Assembly (NCBI GenBank): GCA_903813345.2
Contig: CAIIXF020000012.1
Span: forward strand, 6,721,615 to 6,781,614
Reading direction: 5' to 3'
Length of the DNA stretch: 60,000 nucleotides
Source: Owenia fusiformis
Lineage: Eukaryota; Annelida; Polychaeta; Sabellida; Oweniidae
The notes beneath the pieces were generated by a model that was not told the DNA's origin, ran no database searches, and saw nothing but the letters and a program-made list of their open reading frames with translations. The position numbers were made by a program, and so were the translations under genes. Of the stretch, positions 41,024 to 52,917 are shown in pieces (the first letter of the stretch is position 1; every line of letters starts with the position of its first letter).

Positions 41024-41386
41024 TTAATCACATCAATCTTCAACGGCATTTTCAAGAGCAAAACAGACCGTTGACCCTATGTTTTCTTCATATCAAAATA
41101 AACATGAGAACACATTTTTTACAATAAGCAAATAAAAAATACCACAATCCATTCAAAATTTGCAAAATTTTCGATTCAAAACGTGTCAAAATGCGAAAAT
41201 GAAAACGTTTTATTTTAATGAAAAAACGCTACAAAATCTTGCAAATATCGTTGGAGTAGGAGTTACACTCTGAATGAAGAAAGTAAGAAAAATGCCCTGA
41301 GTGTACCAATATTCAAACCAAAGTAATTATGTATGGAGGAAGTTTATATAGGCTCGACAAAAAACGTCAATACTCTCTAAATCATC

Positions 41387-41726
41387 ATTTCAATGTTATA
41401 TCTCCATTACATTGGGTCAAAATTTGATGTCAAAATTGATGAATTTCATGAAATTTAACAAAAATGGCAGATCCCAGGTTAAACAAATGGGGAATGGTGG
41501 CTTAGGGGCAACTCAAATTTTGGGATTTCTATTCAGTGAAACATTTGTTGAAAAAACTTTCTGAGTAGAAAATCGAATGGATGGATCGTTCCTCATATGA
41601 CTTATGGCAACCCAACCGTTCCCCATTTGTTTAACATGGGATCTGCCATTTTTGTTAAATTTCATGAAATTCATCAATTTTTACATCAAATTTTGACCCA
41701 ATGTAATGGAGATATAACATTGAAAT
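41387..41726. mobile_element. foldback element
   Basis: Arms of about 115 bp (ATTTCAATGTTATATCTCC at left, GGAGATATAACATTGAAAT at right), meeting around ATGGCAGATCCC and GGGATCTGCCAT, with an AT-rich loop. Confidence 0.8.
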
Positions 41727-41729
41727 GTT

Positions 41730-42370
41730 GCGAACTTTATAGGGAATAGAATCAAGATACAGATTTATTTTCTTTATTGGGATTTCTTTTGTTCCACGCT
41801 TAGAAAATAGTCGTTCAAACAAATTTGGGGGTTAACATGTAAACCTATGAGGAAAACCACTTGTCCTTAACTTTTTTGAGGAGTTCAATTCAAAGCTGTT
41901 GAGTTTCCTGAACGCTTTCAATGAAGCATATTATTGCTAATTTAGTACACATAGGTAAGGTAACTTCTAACTTTCGGTGTTTAGATAAAAGTTTCCTTCC
42001 CGTTGCCTTGTTATACAAACTCGAACTATAATGTCAAGTGTAAACTATCGTTGTATGACTGGAATGTGCACGTCTAATCCTGAGTAACGTAACAATATCA
42101 ACAATCTGATGTACAAACGCCTGAACCTGAGTAGCGTTGCTATTATCCTATGATCAAAATTTTGACATATTGCGAGTGTGAGTAAATAAAGGCTGTTTGA
42201 GTTCCCCATGATTTTATACACCAAAATTATTTAGTTTCCTCACTTCAGTACCGATTTTCGCTTTGAATATTGAAAATGAGCCTAAGACATGAATTGCCTT
42301 GCAAAAATTCGTTTGAAAATATTCAATCGACAATCTGACAATGTTTACTTGTGATTTTAGATTATCCTTT
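41730..42370. other. no recognisable gene
   Basis: Nothing recognised beyond AT-rich sequence. Confidence 0.4.
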
Positions 42371-42371
42371 A

Positions 42372-42994
42372 CACCCCAGTCACATTTCCTGCGGCCGCCG
42401 TGCGGCCTATCATTTCTGCGGCCAGTAACATTTCTACACTCACCGTGGAATTTCTGCGGCCGGATACTTTTGCAGTCACATTTCCTACGGGAGACGCACG
42501 GCGAGTTTTTGAATTTCTGTTGATTTAACGTTAATTATTTTTATTTTATCTACATGAGTACAATTTATAAAATTTGTTTGTAGTGTTAGGATATAGTATC
42601 GAATAAAAAGCTCAAGTGAAATATAAGTTGCTTTGTTATCAGTTACCTTACATCAAAAATTATACGTATTGTGTTGTGTTTATAGCAAATATATGGCCGA
42701 AAACTGACTCAAATACTGTTTCCAAAGGTAAATTACCCATCAAACCCTACAGCAGACGCAAGTCAACGGTAAACCCGACTTGCCGCCACTGTAGGACCTT
42801 TCTACGGTCTGGCAACGACCTGTTGATTTCTACGGGGACCGCAGAAAGAAAAATATTATAACTCCGACTTATAATTTCTGCGACTACCCTGCGGCCTGTA
42901 AAAAACTGGATACGCCGTACGGAGACCGCAATTCACTGATTTAATTGATATGTGGTCGACGCACGGCCTCCGTACGACAAATGTGACTGGGGTG
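42372..42994. mobile_element. MITE family M, copy 2
   Basis: Ends CACCCCAGTCACATTTCC and AAATGTGACTGGGGTG, flanked by TTA on both sides (42,369-42,371 and 42,995-42,997). Its right end matches the left end of copy 1 (CGTACGGAGGCCGTG), so the copies are in opposite orientation. TTA duplication fits the PIF/Harbinger group, of which an autonomous-type member lies next door. Confidence 0.8.
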
Positions 42995-43429
42995 TTACCC
43001 TTCTTACCAATGTACCGTACCTTTGCTCGAAATGCCTTCTCTCCTTCCACAAGGCTGGAGACGCCGGTTCACAGCTGTTGTCAATTGCTGTAGGTCTGTT
43101 TCGCTGCCACCAATGTAATGCGACCTTATATGGGGCATTGAGATGATACTGAAAGTACGGCCTCATTATCCGGTCAGCGCTAAATTAGCGTTGCGATTTG
43201 CGTTGCGCTTGCGAATCAACATTAGCGCAAATCATGGTTTGCGTCGTATTACGCGCTTCACGCAAACGCAGACGCAACAGTATGCTAATCGCAAATAACT
43301 TGGAAACGCGGGAAATTTAAACTTAGAGCTCAAAATAGATTTATCGATTTTTTAATGTCTATGTATATTGTATATGTTTACGCCAGTGCGGATGTGTCAA
43401 TCAATGTTATCTATTTCAACTGGACTCAA

Positions 43430-43620
43430 GGAGGATTGGAAGCCAGGGTTCCAACTCGATATTCTTTAATCTCCACGCATGCGTCATTTGCTATTCGTGT
43501 CTGTATAATTTGTACGACTGCATGGAGAATGACCCGATACTCTCCAACAAAGCTATCGCTAGGTGATTGTTTTGCAGAATATCGGTGTTGCATTCTGGGA
43601 GCCAATCCTCCTTGAACTGG
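43430..43620. mobile_element. hairpin MITE inside the Harbinger element
   Basis: TCAAGGAGGATTGG...CGATATTCT at left is inverted as AGAATATCGG...CCAATCCTCCTTGA at right. The same end occurs at 59,757-59,803. Confidence 0.65.
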
Positions 43621-43725
43621 ACTCGCATTTGCATAACGCATATGATTGGTTGGTTCTTCGCGCGTTTATTTCCCAAAACATGATCCTGCACGTAAGACAA
43701 TCAGTTTCCAGACGTAAAGCGCAAG

Positions 43726-43932
43726 ATGACCAGTGTAAAAGTAAGAAGCAAAAATTGGATTGAAGAAGAGCTTGAAATTTTAGTTTCTGAAATTGAAAGA
43801 AACAGCAGCATTTTTCTAGGTCCTTTGGACAAAAACGTTACTGTTGAGAAACAAAATGTAACATGGGCTGACATAAGTAGACGTATTTCAAGTGTCGGTG
43901 TTGAAAGTCGCACTCCAAAGCAAATAATGTAA
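43726..43932 (+). CDS. Myb/SANT-like DNA-binding domain exon of Harbinger
   Basis: MTSVKVRSKNWIEEELEILV, then VTWADISRRISSVG and SRTPKQI. The W-x-x-E-E-x-x-x-L, W-x-x-I and R-x-x-x-Q-x pattern fits the trihelix/Myb-SANT accessory protein that PIF/Harbinger transposons carry and use for DNA binding and nuclear import of the transposase. The frame meets GTAAGT after about 66 codons, so more exons would be needed; none is recognised. Confidence 0.6.
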   Translation: MTSVKVRSKNWIEEELEILVSEIERNSSIFLGPLDKNVTVEKQNVTWADISRRISSVGVESRTPKQIM

Positions 43933-43999
43933 GTTTTTAGTTTTTACGCATTATACTTATGTATCCAGTTGTCAACAGTGGGGGGTTGAAATAGTTTAG

Positions 44000-45940
44000 G
44001 TTACGTATGGGAGGATAAAGCATGGTTTCAAAGAAAATGACCATTTTCAAATTTCCTTTTGTGTGTGGTAACAATGGTAGTGTGGGAGGTGAAACCATGA
44101 CAAAATTATATAGCTTTCCCCCAAACGTTAACAATAAGATGCCATCCTTGAGTTTAATTGACAAGGCAACTACACACTACACCATTTGTTTCGTTGACTT
44201 GCCTATAAAAGCACTCGTGACGTCCGACTAGACCAGTTTCACCAAGGGAAAGATCAATACCCGGTGATTTCAGCGGGAAGTGGCGTTTCGTTCAGTGGAC
44301 GAGCTGCGCGCGCACGCATAAATGTGATTATCAATATTATTTAGGGAGGGATATTCAAGCTTATTTTCGTCATAGGCGCGACCCAGGGCTGTTGTCTTAA
44401 GGACATTTTGTTGAAAATTAGCCATTCGGCTGATAATTGGTAAGAGTTTGCGATCTTATAATGTATAACTGTTATTCAGAAACATATTTTGACACGATTC
44501 TGTTGGAATTAAGCTTTGAACCGAGAGATATTCACGATTGATATGCACATCTTTGATTGTGCCATTGCTTTTCCATTGCACAATCCATGTATTGATAGAA
44601 GTAACAATAATGCAGATTGTTTTACCTTCAATACATGGCGGATTCACTACATATCGGTCTATTAAATACCATTTTGTGCCCTAAATAGTTTTATATTTCC
44701 ATCACAGCCTGGAGCCTGGGTGTGTTTGTCTCTTATGTGTATGCGTGTGAATATTGGTGGGGCTGGTAGGGCCACCAATCCCCTGGCCCGGCCCATCCTT
44801 TATTCTACTTCCCACTTATTATAATTTATGCTGTAACATTTAGACTTCGCTGGAAAACAGTAGGAATTATTTTTCTTGCCAATCAATCGTGAATCACAAT
44901 CAAAATTTCAGAAAGGATCAATCAGGCAATCGTCCAAAATCCAAATCAAGTTATAACATTATATGATATTCAGCAAGAAGTCCGGAAGAAATATAGAATA
45001 TTTAAACATCAAAGCTGAAAGTTAAAAGCGAATCTGTCAATTTTCTGTCTGCAAAAGAACGTTTACATTTGACACAATAAAAGACCGAGGCTTTGAAATC
45101 TAGGATTCCCCAGGAAAATATGACGTCATACTAATTAGCATAAGGATTTCCTTAGTGGTCTGGGTCGAGCATCGTCCGAAAACACAATCCGATAAATACA
45201 TGCTAATTTCTAAGGAGATGGGAAGTGTATGACGTGTTTATCGATTTTGTTTAACGATTTAATCAATTATCAAATTGTTTAAGTGGATAAAGTGGTCACA
45301 CTTGCTTCAATTCATAGCGTAATCGACGGATAGAAACTGCACCGAATTCCCGATATCCTACCCCGTATTATGTAGGCTATAACCACAGTGACCTGCAGAT
45401 GGCGCTATCACAAACAAGAACAGCACGAACCGATAAATTCCCGGGTATTGTAACGCCCTTGGTTTCACCGGGATGTTCGGTTTATATAATATATAACACA
45501 GGCACCGGAAATGAAATCCCCTCACACACATACACTCTAACATTATATTAAATACATAAGCTTAGAGTAATGCACACGCTTAGAGACTGTGTGTGTGGGG
45601 GGGGGTGTAATTTTGATGCGAGACTAGTATTGTACCTGTAAACACATCTTTGTTGGGAATATCATTTACCAAGGGATGATATTTGGAATAAGGAATAAGT
45701 TGTGTCCAACATGTCCAAAGATGAATAACATTGAAAAACCAGGCCGCAGGCTTTATTTGTTACTTGCATTAAGTAATACATTATATTAAGTCTAAATTAC
45801 CATTAACCAGTTAGCAGTAATTGAAAGGGAAAACACGTTTGTTTTTCACAAGTGACATTCCACGAAGTGATAATAAAAATGAAATATTTGTTTATTATAT
45901 CATGTCAAGTTCATCACTTTAAATGCTAGGGATTTAGTAA
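44000..45940. other. Harbinger interior or intron, no gene recognised
   Basis: Short frames only. No catalytic transposase segment seen on either strand. Confidence 0.4.
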
Positions 45941-46081
45941 TAGGGAGGGAGGTTAAGCTACACGGTCCCTCGGGTTGATATATTGTATTTCCCTCAGATA
46001 TACCCTGTATCAAAAACCTCCCATTAAATAACCTCTATATATTTTCATCAGCGGTCAGATATAGCTATACGTCCCGCTCTG

Positions 46082-46110
46082 AGCGGGCAGATATAGTATA
46101 TCTGCCCGCT
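46082..46110. repeat. 29-bp palindrome
   Basis: AGCGGGCAGATA and TATCTGCCCGCT around a 5-bp centre. Part of a GC-rich patch (GTCCCGCTCTGAGCGGGC) that may mark another inserted MITE. Confidence 0.6.
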
Positions 46111-46260
46111 GACGTCATAATCGCCGTTCGCATATTGGTTCATTTTTGTAACATGCGCACAATTACTGTAAACGTTAATGGAGAAAAGGCAGACAATCGC
46201 GATCTGTTTGAAGGAAGGAAATGAGCGTATCCCTGTTAAACAAGGATTTCAGAAGTAAAT

Positions 46261-46560
46261 GTGGATGAATGTCTGAAAATCAGGCTATTCTAAATGAATT
46301 CTTACGGTTGGTTGGACATTTTCTGAACTCCGGCCAATTGAACAGCGTGAACAAAATGACCAAGATTGGTATGGGATAAACAGATCATCCTATAGTCGGT
46401 TCATTATATTGGGATTAAATAAATGTGGATGAATATCTGAAAATCAGGCTATTCTAAATGAATTCTTACGGTTTGTTGGACATTTTCTGAACTCCGGCCA
46501 ATTGAACAGCGTGAACAAAATGACCAAGATTGGTATGGGATAAACAGATCATCCTATAGT
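46261..46560. repeat. tandem duplication, period 163 bp
   Basis: GTGGATGAAT at 46,261 and 46,424 begin near-identical copies running through CTCCGGCCAATTGAACAGCG to CAGATCATCCTATAGT. Confidence 0.85.
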
Positions 46561-46997
46561 TCAATATCCTGAACCTCATATAGGATAATCTCTATTTATC
46601 CCATGATACTACTAATTCCCGATGAATAACCGGGAATATTTTTGATATTGAGAAAAAATCGTATTGGAAATTTTTGCCAAACAAAGCTTCCTCTTTCAAT
46701 CAGTTGGGTCGATACAGCATGCTAAAATGATGTTCTTATGTGAAAAACGAATTCCAGTTTTATCATCATCGCTCTGACACAGACAAAAATGCTTACGTAT
46801 TGCTGAATGTTTTGATGTTGATGTGTTTATGTTACACATGTACAATAATTTTTTTGTATTTAAAAATATCATAAAGCTAAGTCATATTGTCTTGATTAAG
46901 TATACCATTTTTTCATAGAAAAATCTAACTAATGATTTTATGAAGACAGTTATGAATATCATGGAATAAAAAGCTAATTTACTGGTCGGGATTAAAT

Positions 46998-47120
46998 ATG
47001 GGTTTATTCCTCATGACAATTTGATATTTCACATATTGTGAGGGACAATTTGGTATTTCCCTCTGACCCTCCGGGCTCTCGGTAAATATCATATTGTCCA
47101 TCATAATAAAACCCATATTG
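46998..47120. repeat. imperfect palindrome
   Basis: TATGGGTTTATTCCTCATGACAA pairs loosely with TTGTCCATCATAATAAAACC CATA at the other end, around GGGAAATACC-type repeats. A similar layout at 45,950-46,035 suggests two ends of one inserted element. Confidence 0.45.
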
Positions 47121-47237
47121 AATCCCTCCCACTACATAACCTATATATATCTTGCGAAAATCTAGATCTGTCACTAAAAGGCAGCCCATCTTGAAAACAA
47201 GACACGGTGTCTTTGTAATTAGTCCGACTGATATAGC

Positions 47238-47570
47238 CTACCTAGAGAAAACCGCCGATACCTCAGCAACAATGTTCGAAACAGTAGGTTGGGATACCCC
47301 GAATATATCTCCATTTATCATTTGCATACAACCTGTAGCATAAAATCGTAATGAAATGAATACTTTTAGCTGACATGGAATTGCCTGAGGATTCCTTGTT
47401 CTTGACGCTAGATCCCCATCTAATATATTAATCAACTCAAGAATGAGTGGCCTCGGCATGCGATATCTGTTTAATATCTCATCGTCAGTCATCTCTAGCG
47501 GCTGACTCCTGTCTCTGAATAAGCGTACACCTCTTCTATTGTGAACATCCTGGAATAATATGCGCCACAT
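47238..47570 (-). pseudogene. HARBI1-like transposase N-terminal fragment
   Basis: A 110-residue frame with the N-terminal signature of Harbinger transposases: MTDDEILNRYRMPRPLILEL, LASRTRNPQAIP, VFISLRFYATGCMQ and FGVSQPTVSNIV (helix-turn-helix). The family is about 350-400 aa; the DDE catalytic part is missing. The frame ends right after an AG|GTAGGC, so an intron is possible, but no continuing exon was found. Confidence 0.8.
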
Positions 47571-47968
47571 TTTCCAGCTTGATCGAACCCTAATATTTTA
47601 ATTTTAGCAGACGATATTTGCGAAATGGAATTGCGATATTTATTATAGATTTCACAAAACCAAGGTAGCATAATCGTGCACTTTCAGACTTGATTTTGAT
47701 AAGTTTTGGTTATTTGTGTCTCTAATGTTTTTCAACCTATTTTTAGTTGGATGTCTCAAAGGGCACTTCCTAGATTTCTACAACGATAATGTTAATTTAA
47801 ATAGGAAAACTATCAAGATTCTTGATGATATGTTTGCGATTTATATTGCGGCAGGGTCAGGGATGCCGCAAATAAAGTGGAGTTTGCGACATAAAAATCA
47901 ACTGATTTACGTGGACGCAACTGTGCGATGACTGCATAATACCAATTTGCGTGCGGTTAGCAGTGTAT

Positions 47969-48779
47969 TAGCCTTGCCCAAGTCGGTATTTTTTTACTTA
48001 TCTGATCTTGAATTATTACCGCCTTGTACAATCCAATACACCTGAGCTGATATTATGCAGAGTTATTCAACGGTTTCGAGATTTCCATAATACCTACGCT
48101 ATCAGGGGTATCGCGAAACCTTATTGATTAACAGATATACGCGTGGACACGACGTGTGACTTCAGGCTGATCGACCAATCAAAACGTTATCAGGTTGACC
48201 TGCATAAGCAAAGCAATCTTCCCGATTTGAAATTCAATGATCTGATCGATCGTTTCTTTAGAGTTACAATGCATTATGTAATTAAATGTACATAGGGAAT
48301 GTAAGAGTCATTAATATAAATTAAATCATGCAATAGATTTAAAACTGATTTCGCGATGAAAATGCAAGACCGAGTCCAATGTAGCGGGTCATGTAGGTAG
48401 TCAGTGATTGAATCTCAGCCTACATGTTCATTTGAATTCAGCGATCGTTTCAACGTTTATTGTTGAAATCTTCTCACCTCAGGTTACCGATCGATGCTCC
48501 GGCATCCACTAAACTCTGATTGATATTTATCTGATAAAATATTTGTATTTTCATGATGAATTCATGCAAGATTTGTTCGTGAAAAGTCCCGGCGAAAAGT
48601 AAAAAGTGTACTTGTTTTTGACCGTGCATAATAATGAGCTAACGCTGCAGGGCCGTCGTTGATTGGTCAAATTTTACCGACATAAACATTGAGTCGGTAA
48701 AGCACGTGGCTTTCTCTTTGGTACAAGGCGGTCATAATAGAAATCAAGATAGTAAAAGAGACCGACTTGGGCAAGGCTA
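47969..48779. mobile_element. 811-bp TIR element with 9-bp target duplication
   Basis: Ends TAGCCTTGCCCAAGTCGGT and ACCGACTTGGGCAAGGCTA; second inverted pair inside (ACCGCCTTGTAC and GTACAAGGCGGT). Flanked by GCAGTGTAT at 47,960-47,968 and 48,780-48,788. An 8-9 bp duplication fits hAT or MULE. No transposase. It sits in Harbinger right-end sequence. Confidence 0.85.
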
Positions 48780-48941
48780 GCAGTGTATTTGCGATGCGAA
48801 ATGAAAATAGCGATGCGTCTACCGTGTAATAAGAAAACTGCGATTTGCGCTAAAGACGCAAAACGGCAATGAATTTGCGCTAGAGTGCCTTTGAGATGAC
48901 CTCATAATATCGTTTTGCGTACGATTCGCTAAATATTTACG

Positions 48942-51143
48942 TTGCGATTGCGATTTGCGGTGCGTCGACCGGATAATGAGGACTCAAACATGCGGAAGAA
49001 ATTAACAACTTTTAAATATGGCAGTATGTCATACTGGGCCATAATATCCAAACTTCTTGGCAAATCAAAAAATTCGAAAATACCGCTACTTTTTGACCAA
49101 CATGGGAAACACATTGTTAAAGGCCATGACAAGGCAAATTTATTTTTGTCTCATTTCATCAAAAATTTCCATCGTAACGATGATTTAGTGAACATCCAAT
49201 TAGACCAAAGGACTGAAAACACTCTTAATATTTTATCTACTCACGAGGATGAAGTTTTTGAATTGTTACTTTCTCTTAATATAAACAAAGCCACAGGCCC
49301 TGATCAAATAAGTAACAGAATTTTAAAAATGGCAGCGCCAGCTCTTTCTGCATCCTTATCAAAATTAATTAACAAGATCTTTACCCTTAATTCATTTCCA
49401 CAAAAATGGAAACTTGGTCACATTTTGCCTATTCATAAAAAAGGTGATAAAACTGATGTCAAAAACTATCGTCCAATTACTCTTCTTTGTTGTTTATCAA
49501 AAATAGCTGAACGCATTATTTTCAAAAGAATATTTGACCATCTCATCAGAAATGATCTGTTTTACAGCCTCCAAAGCGGTTTTCTTCCTGGTCATAGTAC
49601 CCAATCTCAATTACTAAGCATAATAGATTATATCACTAATGAAATTGAAACAGGGGGGTGTGTGAGGGGTATTTATTTAGATATTTCAGCCGCTTTTGAC
49701 ACTTTACCACATTCATTACTATTAAAAAAGCTAGAATCATATGGTATTGGCCCTTCCATCCTATCCCTTTTAAAGTCATACCTCACAAATCGACGTGTCA
49801 AAGTAGTGCTTGATGGACAAGAATCGAACCTCTCAGATATGAATTATATCAACTCAGGCGTCCCTCAAGGATCAATCCTTGGTCCTTTACTGTTCCTAGT
49901 TTACATAAATGATCTTCCTGAGAACTTACACAGTAAATGTTACATATACGCAGACGACACTTCTCTTTACCAGTCATTTAACCATGATAATCTACTTGAA
50001 AAAAATAATATTTTACAAAATGATTTGAATTTAATTTTCAACTGGTCAAACTTATGGAAATTGAATTTCAAAGCTGAAAAAAGTAAGGACATTTTATTCT
50101 CAAACCCTCGTAAAGTAGTTTTACAAGTACCAGATCTAACTATTGGAAATAACTCTCTACCTCGTGTTGACTATCATAAACATCTCGGCTTAACACTTGA
50201 CAAACATTTATCATTCGAGCAACATATAAATGAACTATACAAAAAAGTTGAAAAGCACTTAAACCCACTCAGATCACTCCAAAAGCAATTAGGAGGTAGA
50301 CACTTGGAACTAATTTTCAAGTCATTTGTTCTCCCGATTTTTGACTATTGTGATATCCTCTACTCATGCGCAAACTTATCAAAATTAAAATTAATTGATC
50401 AGCTTTATTATAAGGCAGCCTGCATATGCTCTGGAGTCATTCATGGTACATCATGTACTAAAGTTTTGAACTGTTTAAATTGGACATCATTAGCAGAAAG
50501 ACGCAAATATCACCGCAATATTCTTGTATTTAGATCGCAGAATAATTTGTTACCATCATATGTTTCAAGTATTTTCCAAAGATTTCGTAGACATCATACA
50601 GTTAATGTTCGACGAATTGCTCCTTTCCAAATCCCAACAAAAATTACATCATTTTCACATCGATCCTGTATTTTACAAGCTATGATAGATTGGAATACCC
50701 TTTCAAAGCCCCTCATAGAAGCTGAAAATTTAAGTATATTTAAGTCAAGGGCAAAGAAAGAGTTATCTAATTCAATTATTCGATCCTCTGAACTTAATAT
50801 TTCAAGAAATCAAGAAATTATACTTAACAAGGTTCGTTGTGACTTAATTTTTAAGTCCCATCTATACTCTCATAATTTTACAAACGTTACTTCACTTGCA
50901 TGTTCTTGTGGCCATGCAAATGAAACAACAATTCATGTCATTTTTTCCTGTATTCTCCGTGCTCCATTCTTAGAAGAGCTGGAAAACAATTTAGCTTTTC
51001 TTAATTTTGGTTATTCTCAATTCAAACACAAGAGGGACAAAGTAGAATTATTTCTTTATGGGGATTCAAACTTAACTAAATCCACCAATTTGAAAATTCT
51101 CAAGCTCACTGCATCATTTTTAGAAAAATGTGCAAATGTGTAG
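48942..51143 (+). CDS. LINE reverse transcriptase ORF, intact from truncation point
   Basis: A 733-codon uninterrupted frame. The first 16 residues are read from the Harbinger terminal repeat; LINE-derived sequence begins at Met 17 (48,990). RT landmarks: GPDQISNRIL; GHILPIHKKGDK; NYRPITLL; SGFLPGHSTQSQL; YLDISAAFDTLPH (catalytic Asp about 247); SGVPQGSILGPLLF; YADD (about 335); HLGLTLDKHL in the thumb. A CxC-x8-H-x4-C cluster near 670-690 (CSCGHANETTIHVIFSC) is zinc-knuckle-like. The RT resembles CR1/L2 or Jockey-group LINEs; clade not resolved. Lack of stops suggests a young insertion. Confidence 0.9.
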   Translation: MRLRFAVRRPDNEDSNMRKKLTTFKYGSMSYWAIISKLLGKSKNSKIPLLFDQHGKHIVKGHDKANLFLSHFIKNFHRNDDLVNIQLDQRTENTLNILSTHEDEVFELLLSLNINKATGPDQISNRILKMAAPALSASLSKLINKIFTLNSFPQKWKLGHILPIHKKGDKTDVKNYRPITLLCCLSKIAERIIFKRIFDHLIRNDLFYSLQSGFLPGHSTQSQLLSIIDYITNEIETGGCVRGIYLDISAAFDTLPHSLLLKKLESYGIGPSILSLLKSYLTNRRVKVVLDGQESNLSDMNYINSGVPQGSILGPLLFLVYINDLPENLHSKCYIYADDTSLYQSFNHDNLLEKNNILQNDLNLIFNWSNLWKLNFKAEKSKDILFSNPRKVVLQVPDLTIGNNSLPRVDYHKHLGLTLDKHLSFEQHINELYKKVEKHLNPLRSLQKQLGGRHLELIFKSFVLPIFDYCDILYSCANLSKLKLIDQLYYKAACICSGVIHGTSCTKVLNCLNWTSLAERRKYHRNILVFRSQNNLLPSYVSSIFQRFRRHHTVNVRRIAPFQIPTKITSFSHRSCILQAMIDWNTLSKPLIEAENLSIFKSRAKKELSNSIIRSSELNISRNQEIILNKVRCDLIFKSHLYSHNFTNVTSLACSCGHANETTIHVIFSCILRAPFLEELENNLAFLNFGYSQFKHKRDKVELFLYGDSNLTKSTNLKILKLTASFLEKCANV

Positions 51144-51312
51144 GTTTCCCTGCCACCACTCACTTCACTCTTGAGTCCATATTTAAATTTTTCTTTTTTC
51201 TTCACCCTGCAATTATAAATCAAGTGGCTGATAATGCCTTCAGCAAAGCCACTACAAGTGTATAATGTTTATGTACTTTATGTATTTGTAAAATAAGTTC
51301 TATGAATAAAAA
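48982..51312 (+). mobile_element. 5'-truncated non-LTR retrotransposon (LINE)
   Basis: Reverse transcriptase frame, 3' untranslated region of about 150 bp and a terminal AATAAAAAAAAAAC tail. No endonuclease domain is present, so the copy is truncated at its 5' end, exactly at the Harbinger terminus. A second copy of the 3' tail lies at 15,342-15,495. Confidence 0.9.
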
Positions 51313-52900
51313 AAAAACAAAGGACAGAGGGTATTTACAAAGATAGCAATCGGGATAAAATCAACACGGTTTACAACATCAAATATTTATTTACAACATA
51401 AAACAATACATGCATTCAAAATTGCTGCGTTTCATGTAATTAATATGTTGATGCAGCGATGGAGGGTTGTAATGGGACTCCTTACGCGCAGAATATGGGG
51501 GAGAGTGATAAAAGAACTGACAAGATATCAAGGATTGTGGTTGAAATCTCTGAGGATTTGCAACTTCTCACATCTGGGGACCAAAACGCCACTAAAACAA
51601 AGGCAACGTCTCGACTGAAGGTATTTCTGTGAAGGGTTTATATGGAACAAGTTTGAAGAAAAACGTTGCAGTGTGGGACTCACAATCATTGATTTTCCAT
51701 AGACAGGGTAGATCTGAAATTCCAATTAATGGTTTTGCGGGGCGTTTTGGTTTTGATACGCCCCGGTGAGTTAGTACCGCGTGGTTTATTGATTCAAATG
51801 AATCTCTTGGTTTCACAGCTTGTTTTCCTAATTGTGTTCGATTCTCACTACACTAGACATGTACAGTTTGCATACTCCTATGAGTATGGCGTTCTACTTA
51901 TACAATGTTTCAAACCATAAACTTTTAACATAAAATAACACGAACATAAACCTTATTAACCGACCGTTTCAATATATAAATCTCTGTGTATTAAGTATCC
52001 ATGCCCTTATAGAATACGATATGATGTATTTGTCTTGGTGTATCTGGAATTCTTGCGATTATGGAAAACAATATGATGTATTAGTCCCGATGTATTTATG
52101 ATTCATGCGATTATGATAGACAATATGATGTATTGGTCTTGATGTATTTAGGATTCATGCAATTATGATAGACAATATTGTAATGCTTTTGGTAGGAATA
52201 AGGAAAAGCTCCCAGTAAATGTAAGCCGGGGAAATAAATATGTGTAACATATATAATTAGAATTTGGTGCTTGATTAAAGTTACATAATGAACTCCATAA
52301 TCGAACTTAGTTGATGTTATACAGAATCAGAAAACTAAAAAGAAAAAAAAAGATCAAAATTCAAACTCATTTCATGAAGGTAAGATGACAATGAGAATTG
52401 AGTATTGTAACGACTGCTTATAAAATGTGCAACATATTTATCAGATCGAATGAGGTATATGTGAAATGAGGTTAATCATTTTGGACTAAACGCAAAATGT
52501 ACCATGCATTATCTATATTCCTAGTCTCATTTACTTTCACAAACAATGTAAAAATAAAAATTGATTGATTTTCATTCTGCTATAGTATATATATATATCG
52601 TGATGGACAAATAAACATCGTACTTTATGTAAATCTGGAAACATCGAGGATGAGGAACATTTTATTTTTCATTGAACACTTTATGAAGAAATAAGGTGGG
52701 AATATTAATTTACAAATAACCAAATTTTTGAAGAAAGAGAATCAACTGTAGAACTGTGAAACAGGGTTTAGGTTTTCTCATACATTAAATTTTGGAACCA
52801 ACTTCATTTTTATATTGCATACAATAACAACGAAACTAAACTCCTGTTAACTTTAAATTTACAATGTTAATCACGGCGTAATCGCCCTTAAAGGGCATTT
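51313..52900. other. no recognisable gene
   Basis: AT-rich, short frames only. A block near 52,030-52,180 repeats ACAATATGATGTATT with TGATGTATTTA about every 60 bp (two to three copies). Confidence 0.45.
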
Positions 52901-52917
52901 CTACTGCCGCTTTAAGT

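Larger units (their letters stand above)
43161..48981. mobile_element. PIF/Harbinger-like transposon, nested
   Basis: Inverted ends CCTCATTATCCGGTC (43,161-43,175) and GACCGGATAATGAGG (48,967-48,981). Subterminal DNA at both ends is packed with GCGATTTGCG/GCGTTGCG motifs. It contains a Myb/SANT-like frame near the left end and a HARBI1-like transposase fragment on the minus strand near the right, the two-gene layout of Harbinger elements. No clean target duplication is seen; the right end abuts a LINE. Later insertions inflate its length. Confidence 0.7.
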
